64,000 bases of DNA from Jatrophihabitans endophyticus (GCF_900129455.1 NZ_FQVU01000001.1:248001-312000); one strand, 5' to 3'; positions 45,724 to 55,045 are shown, counted from the first letter of the stretch. A program made the numbers and translations. Notes: generated from the sequence alone by a model not told the origin.

Positions 45724-47121
45724 TCACCCCGCCAGGTAGGCCCGGATCGGCGGCAGCCGCAGCGCGGCCCGCGTCGGGGCCACCGCCGCGATCGCGGCGA
45801 GCAGGCCGACGCCGGCCACGGCGCCGGCGACCAGCACCGGCGGCACGACGGGCACGACCAGGTGTCCCTCGGCCTCGACCCCGAAGACGCTCTGGGCGCC
45901 GACCCAGCCGAACGCGAGGCCCACGACGAGGCCGAGCACCGTCGCGGTCAGCGTCAGCAGGAGGCTCTCGGCGAGCACGCCCGCCCGCGTGGCCCGCCCG
46001 GGTTGGCCGAGCACGCGGCGCAGCGCCGTCTCGCGCCGACGCGTCCAGCCGCCGAACCACATCGCGTTGCCCAGCGCGATCGTCGCGGTGGTGACGAGGA
46101 AGACGGTGAGCACCAGGACCACCGAGACCACCGCGGTGAGGACGTCGTGGGCGAGCCCCGCCACCGCCGAGCCCTCGTAGTGCTCGGCCACCGCCGCCTG
46201 GAAGCTCGCGATGCCGACGGCGAAGGTCGTCACGAGCGTCACGGCGGCGGCGATGCCGAGCACGGCCCGGCTGGTACGCAGCGGATGCCGCAGCAGCGTG
46301 CGGCGGGCCAGCTCGAGCGCGACGCCGCGCGGCAGCACCCGGGCGAGACCGGCCAGCAGGCCGGGCACGAAGCGATGCGCCTGCGACACCAGCCCGACGA
46401 ACGTGACCACGCCGCCGACGACGGCCGGCACCATGGCCAGCGGCGTCTGCGTCGAGGCGGCCACGGCGAACGCCAGCAGCGTCACCCCGGCGCCGAGGAC
46501 GGCCGCGGCGGCCCGCCGCGGCACCGCGAGCGTCGCGGTGACCGCCGCGTCCGCCTCGGCCGACAGCCGCAACGCCGCCACCGGCGCCACGGTGAGCACC
46601 ACGGCCGTCCCACGCCGGACCGCACCCCGGGTCACCACCAGCTGCGCGCCGAGAGCCACCAGCAGCAGCGGCGACGGCACGAAGGCGGCCGCGCCGATGC
46701 GGAACTCGCGCGACTGCGTCACGCCGAACGCGAGCACCGCCGCGCTCACCCCGTAGCCGAGCACCGCTCCCCCCGCGACGCCCACGACGGCGCGTCGCAT
46801 GACCGCCCGCCGCACCCGGTCGCGCTCGTCGCGCGCGGCGGCGCCGAGCAGCCGCCGGAGCGCGATCTCGCGGAGCTGCCCGGTCAGCACGACCTCCGTC
46901 GCCCCCGCGACCACCACCGCGGTCACGGTGACGGCGACGGTCAGGAACACGACGGTGAGGATGCCGAGCACCAGCTGCGCCGTGGCGCCTGCGCCGAACA
47001 TGCCTGCCCCGACCGCGTCGCCGGTCGCCCCGATCTGCATGACGATCGCGACGCCCTGCGCGGCACCGAGCGCGGACACCGCCGTCACGACACCGGCGGC
47101 CCGGCGCGTCGCCGCGCTCAT
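45724..47121 (-). CDS. FtsX/MacB-type ABC transporter permease
   Basis: A 465-residue membrane protein with two FtsX-like halves, each with several helices (for example LVLGILTVVFLTVAVTVTAV and VVSVVLVLTVFLVTTATIAL) and the cytosolic RRRETALRRVLGQPGRATRA / LREIALRRLLGAAARDERDR loops typical of MacB-family permeases. It is encoded with its ATPase (ATGA overlap). It probably exports or extracts a lipophilic compound, lipoprotein or antimicrobial. It is last gene of the two-component-linked operon. Confidence 0.87.
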   Translation of the reverse strand: MSAATRRAAGVVTAVSALGAAQGVAIVMQIGATGDAVGAGMFGAGATAQLVLGILTVVFLTVAVTVTAVVVAGATEVVLTGQLREIALRRLLGAAARDERDRVRRAVMRRAVVGVAGGAVLGYGVSAAVLAFGVTQSREFRIGAAAFVPSPLLLVALGAQLVVTRGAVRRGTAVVLTVAPVAALRLSAEADAAVTATLAVPRRAAAAVLGAGVTLLAFAVAASTQTPLAMVPAVVGGVVTFVGLVSQAHRFVPGLLAGLARVLPRGVALELARRTLLRHPLRTSRAVLGIAAAVTLVTTFAVGIASFQAAVAEHYEGSAVAGLAHDVLTAVVSVVLVLTVFLVTTATIALGNAMWFGGWTRRRETALRRVLGQPGRATRAGVLAESLLLTLTATVLGLVVGLAFGWVGAQSVFGVEAEGHLVVPVVPPVLVAGAVAGVGLLAAIAAVAPTRAALRLPPIRAYLAG

Positions 47122-47948
47122 CGCGCCACCTCGGCGAGCATCAGCTGCGACAGCGTGGCCGCGTCGGTCCGGGGCAGGTCGTGCACGAGGCGGCCGTCGG
47201 CGAGCACGAGCACGCGGTCGGCCACGGCGGCGGCGGCCGGGTCGTGCGTCACCATGACGACCGTGCAGCCCTGCGTGGGCGCGAGCCCGGCCAGCAGCGC
47301 CAGCACCGACCGTCCGGTGGCGAGATCGAGGTTGCCGGTGGGCTCGTCGGCGAAGACCACCGACGGTCGGTGGACGAGGGCGCGCGCGATCGCGACCCGC
47401 TGCTGCTGGCCGCCGGAGATCTCCGTCGGCCGGCGCGCGAGCAGCGGCGCCAGGTCGAGGGCGTCGATCAGGTGCGCCCGCCACTGCGGGTCGGCCGGCG
47501 CCACGTCCCGGGCGAGCCGGAACGGGACGTCGACGTTCTCGGCGACGCTCAGGTCGTCGAACACGGTGAAGGCCTGGAAGACGAAGCCCATCGCGTCGCG
47601 CCGCAACCGGGTCAGGTCGTCGTCGGAGAGCGCGTTCAGATCCTGGTCGCCGAGAGTCACACCACCGCTGGACGGGCGGTCCAGGCCGGCGAGCAGGTGC
47701 ATGAGCGTCGACTTCCCCGAGCCCGACGGGCCCATGACCGCGGTCAGCGTGCCCGGGTCGAAGTCGACGGTCACGTCGTCGACGGCGGCCACCCGGCCGT
47801 GACCCGAGCCGTAGCCGCGGCTCACCCGGGTGGCGCGGAGCAGTCGCCGTACGGAGGCGTATGTCGAGGATTCCCGCGCCTGCGGTGTCGGCGGGATCCG
47901 TGCGGACGGCGATGTCGGTGCCGACGCTGGTGTCGGTGGGGAGGTCAT
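47118..47948 (-). CDS. MacB/LolD-type ABC transporter ATPase
   Basis: A 276-residue ATPase with an unusual Pro/Ser/Thr-rich N-terminal extension (about 1-38). Walker A MGPSGSGKSTLMHLLAGLD, Q-loop GFVFQAFTVF, signature EISGGQQQRVAIARAL, Walker B VVFADEPTGNLD and H-loop VTHDP are all present. The start is ATG 47948; an internal start near residue 34 would remove the extension. It follows the response regulator by 102 bp and drives the permease at 45724. Confidence 0.93.
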   Translation of the reverse strand: MTSPPTPASAPTSPSARIPPTPQARESSTYASVRRLLRATRVSRGYGSGHGRVAAVDDVTVDFDPGTLTAVMGPSGSGKSTLMHLLAGLDRPSSGGVTLGDQDLNALSDDDLTRLRRDAMGFVFQAFTVFDDLSVAENVDVPFRLARDVAPADPQWRAHLIDALDLAPLLARRPTEISGGQQQRVAIARALVHRPSVVFADEPTGNLDLATGRSVLALLAGLAPTQGCTVVMVTHDPAAAAVADRVLVLADGRLVHDLPRTDAATLSQLMLAEVAR

Positions 47949-48050
47949 GGCAGCGACGGTAGGGAGACCGGCGCTCGCGCACATCGGCCGCGAGGACGGT
48001 CCGCCCGGCACCCCGGTACCACCCGAGCCCGCCCGTCCGTCCGCCGCCGG

Positions 48051-48713
48051 TCAGCGCAGGCCGTGGTCCACGGCGTACACGACGAGCTGCACCCGATCGC
48101 GCAACGCGAGTTTGCGCAGGATCGCGCCGACGTGCGTCTTGACCGTCGACTCGCTGAGGTGCGCCGAGCGCGCGATCTCGAGATTGCTCAACCCGCGGGC
48201 CACCGCGTGGAAGACCTCCTCCTCCTTCGCGGTGAGCGTCCGGTACGCCGGTGGCACGTCGCGCGGCGCATGCAGCGAGCCGTCCATGAGGGCGCCGAGG
48301 TCGTCGGGGGCGAGCACGGCGTTGCCCGCGTGCACCGTCCGGATCGCGGCGAGCAGGAACTCGGGGGTCGTGTCCTTCAGCAGGAACCCGCTCGCGCCGA
48401 GCCGGATCGCGGTCGCGGCGCGGTCGTCGAGGTCGAACGTGGTGAGCACGATGACCCGTACGGGCGCGGTCCGGCGCGCCACGGCCTCGGGCGCGAAGAT
48501 CCGCCGACATGCCTCGACGCCGTCGACCCCGGGCATCCGGACGTCCATGAGCACGACGTCGGGGCGCAGCTCCTCGACGAGCCGCACCGCCGCCGCACCG
48601 TCGCCCGCCTCCCCCACCACGCGCAGATCGGGCTGCGTGCCCACCGTCAGCGCGAGACCCGAGCGGAACAGGGCCTGGTCGTCCACGAGCAGCACCGCGA
48701 CCGGGGACGTCAC
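48051..48713 (-). CDS. NarL/LuxR-family response regulator
   Basis: A 220-residue regulator. Receiver domain with VLLVDDQALFRSGLALTV, phospho-Asp in VVLMDVRMPGVDGVEACRR, Thr in IVLTTFDLDD and FLLKDT. The LuxR HTH is LTAKEEEVFHAVARGLSNLE followed by SESTVKTHVGAILRKL. The GTG start overlaps the kinase stop. It is expected to activate the ABC exporter genes encoded just downstream. Confidence 0.92.
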   Translation of the reverse strand: MTSPVAVLLVDDQALFRSGLALTVGTQPDLRVVGEAGDGAAAVRLVEELRPDVVLMDVRMPGVDGVEACRRIFAPEAVARRTAPVRVIVLTTFDLDDRAATAIRLGASGFLLKDTTPEFLLAAIRTVHAGNAVLAPDDLGALMDGSLHAPRDVPPAYRTLTAKEEEVFHAVARGLSNLEIARSAHLSESTVKTHVGAILRKLALRDRVQLVVYAVDHGLR

Positions 48714-49921
48714 GACGTGCCGTCCGCGGAGAGCGGCAGTCGGGCGACGGCGACGAATCGGCCGCGCGCGTGCGTGGTCCGAACGCTGCCCCCGAGCGGG
48801 TCCAGGCGCGACGTCACGCCGGCGAGGCCCGTCCCCGTCGCCGCGCCGGCGACCGTGGCGGCCGCCGGATTCGTCACGCGCAGGGTCAGCGCGTCCGCCG
48901 CCCACACCTGGTCGACCTCGATCTCGCCCTGGCCCCCGTGCTTGAGCGCGTTGGTCAGGAACTCCTGCAGCACCCGGTACGCCGCAGCCGCGTGGGCGAC
49001 GTCGAGCGGGACGGCGGCGCCGGTGACGGACTCGGTGACGACGTTGCCGGCCGCCCGCACGCCGTCGACGAGACGGGCGGTGTCGAGCTCGGCGGTGCCG
49101 GGGTCGCCTGCGGCCGCCGCGACCGGCCCGTCGGCGGCGGTCCGCGACAGCACGTCACGCACCTCGGCGAGCGACGAGCGCCCGACGACCGCGATACGTT
49201 CCAGCACATCGCGGACGAGCGGTGCCGACGCCGCCGGATCGCGCGGGTCGGCCGAGGCCAGCCGGGCGGCGTCGGCCTGCGCGATGATCACGGCGAGCGA
49301 GTGCCCGACGACGTCGTGGACCTCGCGGGTCAACCGGCTGCGCTCGGCCTGCGACTCGGCCAGGGCGGCGATACGCACCTGCTCGACCTGGTGGGCGGCC
49401 TCGGCCTGCCGGTAGCGCGCTTCCTGGCGCAGCAGCAGGCCGAGCACCCAGGGTGCGAGCAGGACGGCCACCGCTGCGACGGTGGCGCCGGCGATCCCCG
49501 CACCGGTGAGCCGGGTCAGCGCGGTCAGCCAGGTCGCGACGCCGCCGCCGGGCAGGCGCCCGGGGTAGAGCACCGCCCAGCCGAGCGCCACCAGCACCCC
49601 GAGCGGCGCCGAGACGCCGGCCAGCAGCACCGTCGGGCGGCCACCGTGCCGGGCGGCCGCGAAAGCGACGACCGCGCACGCGACCACCAGCTCGCCGACG
49701 GTTCGCCCGCTGCCCGCCAGCTGGACCGCACCGACGAGCCAGGCCAGCGCCACGGCGAGGGCCGGCCGGTGGCGCGCGATGCCGGCCGCCGTGGCCGCGA
49801 GCACCAGCACGGCGATGTCGGCCGCCCCCGGCCCGGCGCCGCCCCGCAGCGAGCAGACCCCGACGAGCAGGACGACGCCGGCGAGCGCGACGTCGACGAC
49901 CCGACCCCGCCAGCTCCGCAC
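48710..49921 (-). CDS. Membrane sensor histidine kinase (HisKA_3 type)
   Basis: A 403-residue kinase with about five N-terminal membrane helices (1-165, short loops, no large extracellular sensor), a HisKA_3 segment RSRLTREVHDVVGHSLAVII (His near 202) and a HATPase domain with YRVLQEFLTNALKHGGQGEI, and GTGLAGVTSRLDPLGGSV. Kinases of this design often sense membrane stress or the state of a cognate transporter. The start is GTG 49921. It is first in the operon kinase-regulator-ATPase-permease. Confidence 0.9.
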   Translation of the reverse strand: MRSWRGRVVDVALAGVVLLVGVCSLRGGAGPGAADIAVLVLAATAAGIARHRPALAVALAWLVGAVQLAGSGRTVGELVVACAVVAFAAARHGGRPTVLLAGVSAPLGVLVALGWAVLYPGRLPGGGVATWLTALTRLTGAGIAGATVAAVAVLLAPWVLGLLLRQEARYRQAEAAHQVEQVRIAALAESQAERSRLTREVHDVVGHSLAVIIAQADAARLASADPRDPAASAPLVRDVLERIAVVGRSSLAEVRDVLSRTAADGPVAAAAGDPGTAELDTARLVDGVRAAGNVVTESVTGAAVPLDVAHAAAAYRVLQEFLTNALKHGGQGEIEVDQVWAADALTLRVTNPAAATVAGAATGTGLAGVTSRLDPLGGSVRTTHARGRFVAVARLPLSADGTS

Positions 49922-49956
49922 GCCACGACACTAGGCGAGCCGGTGTGCCGCCGGCC

Positions 49957-50472
49957 TCAGCCGCTGGTACGAGGACGGTCGTCCGGAGGGACCGGGGGCA
50001 CGGGACCGGCGGGCAGCGGACGGCCGTCGTCGGTGAGGGTGGCCAGCACCGCCGGGATGCCCTCGGCGAGCATCCGGCGCCGCACCGGCTGCAGCACGAG
50101 CCTGGCCGTGAGACGCCCGACGACGCCGGTGAACCCGGTGTGGTCGTAGGTGAAGCGGGTCCCGGTCGGAGTCGCCGCCAGTCGGTAGACGACCTCGCTG
50201 GGCGCCTCGTCCTCCCCGCCCCGCCAGCTGTACCGCAGCACTGTCGGCGCCTCGACGGCGAGCACCTCGCATCGCACGATGCCGTCCCAGCCGGGCACCG
50301 GCCGGCCGACGAAGCGGAAGCGGGTGCCGACGACCGGCGCGAAGCCCTCCGGCCGCCCGCCCCGGCCGCTCGCGGTCCATCGCGGCACGAGGGCCGGGTC
50401 GGTGAGCACGCGCCACACCGTCTCGGGCGGGCGGTCGTAGTCCTGGACGAGGTGGATGCGCGTCATGGACAT
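49957..50472 (-). CDS. SRPBCC (polyketide cyclase/AHSA1-like) domain protein
   Basis: A 171-residue START-like fold protein: IHLVQDYDRPPETVWRVLTD at the N-terminus, GTRFRFVGRPVPGWDGIVRC and the final helix LVLQPVRRRMLAEGIPAVLA. Such proteins bind hydrophobic ligands. GAAGGGA lies directly before the first ATG (50472) but 6 nt before the second (50466), so the shorter start may be the real one. It is divergent from a TetR gene across 59 bp, which probably regulates it. Confidence 0.8.
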   Translation of the reverse strand: MSMTRIHLVQDYDRPPETVWRVLTDPALVPRWTASGRGGRPEGFAPVVGTRFRFVGRPVPGWDGIVRCEVLAVEAPTVLRYSWRGGEDEAPSEVVYRLAATPTGTRFTYDHTGFTGVVGRLTARLVLQPVRRRMLAEGIPAVLATLTDDGRPLPAGPVPPVPPDDRPRTSG

Positions 50473-50482
50473 TCCCTTCAGT

Positions 50483-50507
50483 GACTGTAGCTGCTATTGC
50501 GACTGTA
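50483..50507. promoter_or_regulatory. Direct repeats between the SRPBCC and TetR genes
   Basis: GACTGTA at 50483-50489 and again at 50501-50507, 18 bp apart, with TAGCTGCTA (a 9-bp odd palindrome) between them. This AT-richer block is the likely operator/promoter of the divergent pair. Confidence 0.4.
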
Positions 50508-50531
50508 ACGCCTTCGGCGCAGGATGGGCAC

Positions 50532-51182
50532 ATGAGCGACCCCGACGCGACGCGAAGCGAGCTGCCCACCCTGCGCGAGCAGCGGCGCGACGAGCTCCGC
50601 CGGCGACTGTCGGACACCGCCACCGCCCTCTTCCTGGAGCGTGGTTTCGGCGGCGTCACCGTGGCGGAGATCGCGGCGGCGTGCGGCGTCACCGAGAAGA
50701 CGGTCTTCAACCACTTCCGCACGAAGGAATCGCTGCTCGTGGACCGCTGGGACGACACGATCGCCGCGCTGGGCACCGCGCTCGCCGCGCCCGACGTACC
50801 GGTCGTGGACTCGACGGTGCGCCTGCTGGACCGCGAGCTCGACTTCCTCACCGAGCGCGGCACGGCGACGGCCACGACCATGCGGCGGGTCGCACGCTTC
50901 GGCCAGCTGTTGTGGTCCACGCCCGAACTGGTCGACCACAATCAGCGGGGCCTGCAGCGACTCACCACCGCCGCGCTGGCCGCCCTGGCGACGCGGTTCG
51001 CGACCTCGACCCACGACCCGGCCACGCGGATCACGGCCTACGCCGTCGCCGGCCTCGTGCAGGTGTTCTACGCGAGCGTGGCGCGACACGTCACCACCCA
51101 CGACGCGCAGCGCTGTCGACGTGCGGTCCGCCGCGACGTCCGACGGGCGGCGCAGCAGCTGCGAGCCGGCGTCGTCGGGTGA
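50532..51182 (+). CDS. TetR-family transcriptional regulator
   Basis: A 216-residue repressor. HTH region about 17-65: RRRLSDTATALFLERGFGGV, TVAEIAAACGVTEKTVFNHF and RTKESLLVDRWDD. The C-terminal domain is helical, ending in a basic stretch. The start chosen is ATG 50532; an earlier ATG at 50481 would run through the probable operator. Its target is probably the SRPBCC gene, by divergent arrangement. Confidence 0.82.
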   Translation: MSDPDATRSELPTLREQRRDELRRRLSDTATALFLERGFGGVTVAEIAAACGVTEKTVFNHFRTKESLLVDRWDDTIAALGTALAAPDVPVVDSTVRLLDRELDFLTERGTATATTMRRVARFGQLLWSTPELVDHNQRGLQRLTTAALAALATRFATSTHDPATRITAYAVAGLVQVFYASVARHVTTHDAQRCRRAVRRDVRRAAQQLRAGVVG

Positions 51183-51186
51183 GGCG

Positions 51187-51384
51187 ATGTCCGCCGAGCA
51201 CAGCGAGGAGTCACCGGACCGCTACGCGCGTCACGACGCCGCGTATGCGCTCGGGTCGCTCGATCCCGGCGAGCGCGAGGCGTTCGAGGGTCACCTGCGG
51301 TCCTGTCCGGCCTGCGCCGCCCGGACGAGGGACGCCCGCGCGCTCGTGCGCCTGCTCGACCGCACCATCGGTAGGTTCCGGTGA
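51187..51384 (+). CDS. Small anti-sigma-factor-like zinc-finger protein
   Basis: 65 residues matching the ZAS/zf-HC2 module: RYARHDAAYALGSLDPGERE, then AFEGHLRSCPACAAR giving the HxxxCxxC zinc ligands. Typical anti-sigma factors continue into a linker and membrane helix; this one stops after a short Arg-rich helix (LVRLLDRTIGRFR). No ECF sigma gene is next to it. It starts 4 nt after the TetR stop, so it may be coexpressed. It could be a remnant of a longer anti-sigma gene or a free zinc-binding regulator. Confidence 0.65.
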   Translation: MSAEHSEESPDRYARHDAAYALGSLDPGEREAFEGHLRSCPACAARTRDARALVRLLDRTIGRFR

Positions 51385-51385
51385 T

Positions 51386-52324
51386 GTGATCACCGTCCAC
51401 GACGTCGCCGCCGCCGAGGCCCGCATCCGCCCCCACGTCCGGCGCACCCCCGTCCTCGCCGTCGACGAGCCGGAACTGCCCGGCGTCGCCTGGCTGAAGC
51501 TGGAGTTCGCGCAGCACACCGGCAGCTTCAAGGCCCGCGGCGCCTTCAATCGCATCCTCGCCGCCCAGGAACGCGGCGAGCTCGACCCCGCCGTCGGCGT
51601 CGTCGCGGCCTCGGGCGGCAACGCCGGTCTGGCGAACGCCTACGCCGCGCGGCAGCTCGGCGTGCCCGCGCACGTCTTCGTGCCCGACTCGGTGCCCGCC
51701 GGCAAGCTCGCCCGGTTGCGCGAGTACGACGCCGTCGTGCACGTCGGCGGCGATCAGTACGCGGATGCCTACGAGGCGGCGACGATCCACGTCGCGACCA
51801 CCGGGGCCGTCCTGTGCCACGCGTACGACCAGCCCGAGATCGTCGCGGGCGCCGGCACGCTCGCCCTGGAGCTCCTCGCCGACGCCACGCCGGTGGACGG
51901 CGTCGTGATCGCCGTCGGCGGCGGCGGCCTGGCCGCCGGGGTCGCCACCGCCCTCGACGGCCGGAGCCGCATCGTCGCCTGCGAACCGGAGACCGCGGCG
52001 ACCCTTCACGCGGCCGTCGCAGCCGGCCGACCGGTCGACGTCGCCGTCGGCGGGGTCGCCGCCGACGCGCTCGGCGCGCGGCGGACCGGCGAGATCGCGT
52101 TCGACGTGCTGCACCGGGCCGGGCGCACCGCCGTCACCAGCGTCCTCGTCACCGACGACGACATCGTCGCCGCGCGCGACTGGATCTGGGACCGCTGGCG
52201 GCTGCTCGTCGAGCACAGCGCCGCGACGACGGTCGCGGCGCTGCGCACCGGTGCGTACCGCCCGGAGCACGGCGAGCGGCTCGGCGTCGTCCTGTGCGGC
52301 GCCAACACCCGGCGCGACGCGTGA
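51386..52324 (+). CDS. Threonine/serine dehydratase-like PLP enzyme
   Basis: A 312-residue fold-type II PLP enzyme lacking the ACT regulatory domain. The Schiff-base Lys is in QHTGSFKARGAFNRILAAQE (about res 50), phosphate-binding region VVAASGGNAGLANAYAARQL, and the glycine loop VVIAVGGGGLAAGVA. Catabolic threonine/serine dehydratases and serine racemases share these motifs, so the substrate is not certain. It starts at GTG 51386, one base after the zinc-finger gene. Confidence 0.85.
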   Translation: MITVHDVAAAEARIRPHVRRTPVLAVDEPELPGVAWLKLEFAQHTGSFKARGAFNRILAAQERGELDPAVGVVAASGGNAGLANAYAARQLGVPAHVFVPDSVPAGKLARLREYDAVVHVGGDQYADAYEAATIHVATTGAVLCHAYDQPEIVAGAGTLALELLADATPVDGVVIAVGGGGLAAGVATALDGRSRIVACEPETAATLHAAVAAGRPVDVAVGGVAADALGARRTGEIAFDVLHRAGRTAVTSVLVTDDDIVAARDWIWDRWRLLVEHSAATTVAALRTGAYRPEHGERLGVVLCGANTRRDA

Positions 52325-52404
52325 CCGGCCGGCCCGCGCGGACCGGTAGCACCACGGACGCGGTGGGAACCCTGGCCGCACACGACGACGTGAGGGGACG
52401 CGCG

Positions 52405-53874
52405 ATGACCCGTGCGGAGGATCGGTCCACGGACGCCACGGAGCATCGCCGGTCGTCGGACGACGACGCCGCTGGCGGGGACCCTCGGTCGGAGAAGATC
52501 ACCGGCGTCCTGCTGTTGACCGCGTTGATCTCGGCCATCGCCTCCCTGCTCTACGGCTACGACACCGGCATCATCTCCGCGGCGTTGCTGCAGATCCAGA
52601 AGGACTTCGACACCAGCAGCGCGATGGAGCAGGTCATCGCCGGCAGCATCCTGTTCGGCGCGGTGATCGGTGCGCTCACCTGCAGCCGGCTCAGCGAGCG
52701 GCGCGGTCGCCGCGGCACGATCCTGCTCATCGCGCTCACGTTCGTCGCCGGCGCCATCCTCTGCTCGGTCTCGCCGTCGGCGGTGCTGCTGTCGCTGAGC
52801 CGCATCGTCCTCGGCTTCGCGGTCGGCGGCGCGACGCAGGTGGTGCCGATGTACGTGGCCGAACTGGCGCCGCCGCGACGCCGCGGTCAGCTGGTGCTGA
52901 CCTTCCAGGTCGGCATCGGTGTCGGCATCGTGGTCTCGACGATCGTCGGCGCGACCGAGTCGCTCAGCTGGCGGGTGTCGGTGGGGTTGGCCTGCATCCC
53001 GGCGCTCGTCATGTTCGTGGTCATGCTGCGCCTGCCCGAGAGCCCGCGCTGGCTCGTCAAGCAGGACCGGCGCGACGACGCCCGCGACGTGCTCGCCACG
53101 ATGCGTCCCGACGGCGCCGACATCGACCCCGAGATCGACGACATGGTGGGCCTCACCGAGGACGAGCGCAACGTCGACGACAGCGAGCGCGGCTGGCGCG
53201 GGCTGCGCCGGCCGTGGGTACGGCCGGCGGCGATCGTCGGCTTCGGCATCGCGATGTTCACGCAGCTCAGCGGCATCGAGATGATCATCTACTACGCGCC
53301 GACCATCCTCACCGACAACGGCTTCTCCACGAGCGCCGCGCTCCGCGTGAGCGTCGCCCTCGGTGTCACGTACCTGGTGATGATGATCGTGGGGCTGAAC
53401 ATCGTGGACCGTATCGGCCGGCGCCGGTTGACCCTGGTCATGATCCCGGGGACGGCGGTCTCGCTGTTCGTGCTCGGCGGGCTGTTCGTCACCGGGCACA
53501 GCGGTCGCAGCGACGTGCCGTTCATCGTCGCGTGCCTGGTCGTGTTCATGTTCTTCAACGCCGGCGGCCTGCAGCTGATGGGCTGGCTGACCGGCTCCGA
53601 GATCTACCCGCTCGCCGTGCGCAGCGCGGGCACCAGCGCCCAGGCCGCCGTGCTGTGGAGCACGAACCTGCTCATCACGTTGACGCTGCTGACCATCATC
53701 AACGCCGTCCACGTCGGCCCGACCATGTGGCTCTACGGTGCCTTCAACGTGCTCGCCTGGCTGTTCGTGTGGTTCCGCATGCCCGACCTGACCGGCCGTT
53801 CGCTCGAGCAGATCGAACGCAACCTGCGCGACGGGCACTTCACCCCGAAGGAGTTCGCGGCGCACTCCACGTGA
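52405..53874 (+). CDS. MFS sugar:proton symporter
   Basis: A 489-residue major-facilitator transporter of the sugar porter family with 12 helices. An acidic N-terminal tail (1-30) precedes the family marks LLYGYDTGIISAALL, RLSERRGRRGTILLIAL, LRLPESPRWLVKQDRRDDAR, IVDRIGRRRLTLVM and TGSEIYPLAVRSAGTS. The Shine-Dalgarno GAGGGG lies 6 nt before ATG 52405. The 3' end overlaps the convergent GT87 gene by 35 bp. Substrate probably a pentose or hexose. Confidence 0.92.
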   Translation: MTRAEDRSTDATEHRRSSDDDAAGGDPRSEKITGVLLLTALISAIASLLYGYDTGIISAALLQIQKDFDTSSAMEQVIAGSILFGAVIGALTCSRLSERRGRRGTILLIALTFVAGAILCSVSPSAVLLSLSRIVLGFAVGGATQVVPMYVAELAPPRRRGQLVLTFQVGIGVGIVVSTIVGATESLSWRVSVGLACIPALVMFVVMLRLPESPRWLVKQDRRDDARDVLATMRPDGADIDPEIDDMVGLTEDERNVDDSERGWRGLRRPWVRPAAIVGFGIAMFTQLSGIEMIIYYAPTILTDNGFSTSAALRVSVALGVTYLVMMIVGLNIVDRIGRRRLTLVMIPGTAVSLFVLGGLFVTGHSGRSDVPFIVACLVVFMFFNAGGLQLMGWLTGSEIYPLAVRSAGTSAQAAVLWSTNLLITLTLLTIINAVHVGPTMWLYGAFNVLAWLFVWFRMPDLTGRSLEQIERNLRDGHFTPKEFAAHST

Positions 53875-55045
53875 GCGCCCGCGTGCGCGGCCGGGCGCGA
53901 CGGCCCGGCAGGCACGCCCCCGCGCCACGCAGCGCCACGACGACCGTCGCGACGTACGCGATGCCGAACAGCGCGTACCAGTTCGTCAGCGCCAGCTCCC
54001 ACCACGGGAACGTCAGGACGTCCTCGGCCCGGTGCGGCAGGTAGAAGGTCGCGAAGGTCCAGAACACCAGCACGAGCGGCCACCACCGCGGCCGCCGGAC
54101 GAGGACGAACGCGGTGAGCGGGACGCACCACACCCAGTGGTGCGTCCACGCGATGGGTGAGCCCAGCAGGCCGGCGACCGCGGTGCACGTCAGGCCCTGG
54201 GCGTCGCCCAGCCGCCGTCCTGCGAGCACGCCGACGGCGAACCCGGCCGCCGCGAGCACCAGGCAGCTCAGGCCGAGCCCCGGCACCAGCTCGTCGGCCC
54301 GGGTCAGCCGCGCCAGCACGCCCTGCACCGACTGGTTCGTCGAGTTGGCGAGCTCGCCCACCCGGCTGGTGTCGTAGAGGTAGTGCGTCCAGTACCGCCA
54401 GGTGTCGCTCGGGGCGACGGCCGCGGAGACGCCGATAGTCGCGACGAACGTCGCGGTGGCGGTGGCCGCCGCCCGGTAGCGGCGGGTGAACAGCAGGTAG
54501 GCGACGAAGACGATCGGCGTCACCTTCAACCCGGCCGCGAGACCGACGCCGACACCGCGCAGGCGCGAGGACGGCGCCGCGGTGAAGTCCGCGAGCACCA
54601 GGGCGAGCAGCGCGAGGTTGAGCTGCCCGTTGCCCAGGGTGGTGTAGACCGGTTCCGCCCAGATCGCCACCGCGGCGAGCAGGGCGGCGGTGGCCGGGAC
54701 GGCGTCCCGGGGCACGCCGACGAGGCGGCACGACTGCCACGAGACCAGCCAGAGCAGCGCGAGGTTGCCCACGTTCACGAGCACCTGGGCGAGCGTCCAG
54801 GGCAGCAGCGCGACCGGGACGAACACGATCGCCGCGAACGGCGGGTAGGTGGCGAGCAGCCCCTCGGGCGTGGCCAGGTGGCCGTAGAGCCCGATGCCGT
54901 GCCGGACCGCGTCCCCCTCGATCCGGTAGACCGCGAAGTCGATCATCGACGGGTGGACGGCCGCGCGCACGACCAGGTAGCCGACCACCGACACCGCGAG
55001 CAGCCCGACCAGCGGGCGGAACCGGGTCCCGAGCGCCGTCGTCAC
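53840..55045 (-). CDS. GT87-family polyprenol-phosphate-sugar glycosyltransferase (copy 1)
   Basis: A 401-residue GT-C membrane enzyme resembling actinobacterial alpha-1,2-mannosyltransferases (PimE group). About nine helices. Features shared with its neighbour: the early Asp in IDFAVYRIEGDAVRHGIGLY, ATYPPFAAIVFVPVALLPW, WAEPVYTTLGNGQLNLALLA, NSTNQSVQGVLARLTR and AWTHHWVWCVPLTA. It would use polyprenyl-phosphate-mannose to decorate a lipid or cell-envelope glycan. The GTG start overlaps the upstream paralogue (GTGA). Confidence 0.85.
   Translation of the reverse strand: MTTALGTRFRPLVGLLAVSVVGYLVVRAAVHPSMIDFAVYRIEGDAVRHGIGLYGHLATPEGLLATYPPFAAIVFVPVALLPWTLAQVLVNVGNLALLWLVSWQSCRLVGVPRDAVPATAALLAAVAIWAEPVYTTLGNGQLNLALLALVLADFTAAPSSRLRGVGVGLAAGLKVTPIVFVAYLLFTRRYRAAATATATFVATIGVSAAVAPSDTWRYWTHYLYDTSRVGELANSTNQSVQGVLARLTRADELVPGLGLSCLVLAAAGFAVGVLAGRRLGDAQGLTCTAVAGLLGSPIAWTHHWVWCVPLTAFVLVRRPRWWPLVLVFWTFATFYLPHRAEDVLTFPWWELALTNWYALFGIAYVATVVVALRGAGACLPGRRARPRTRALTWSAPRTPSG

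Noticed and set aside
43954-47802. About 1280-codon plus-strand frame across the MCP and ABC exporter genes
   Set aside because: Antisense shadow: it spans several unrelated minus-strand genes with clear families and has no recognisable domain.
50481-50531. Upstream ATG giving a 17-residue longer TetR protein
   Set aside because: It would place coding sequence through the direct repeats between the divergent genes; ATG 50532 begins a normal TetR N-terminus.
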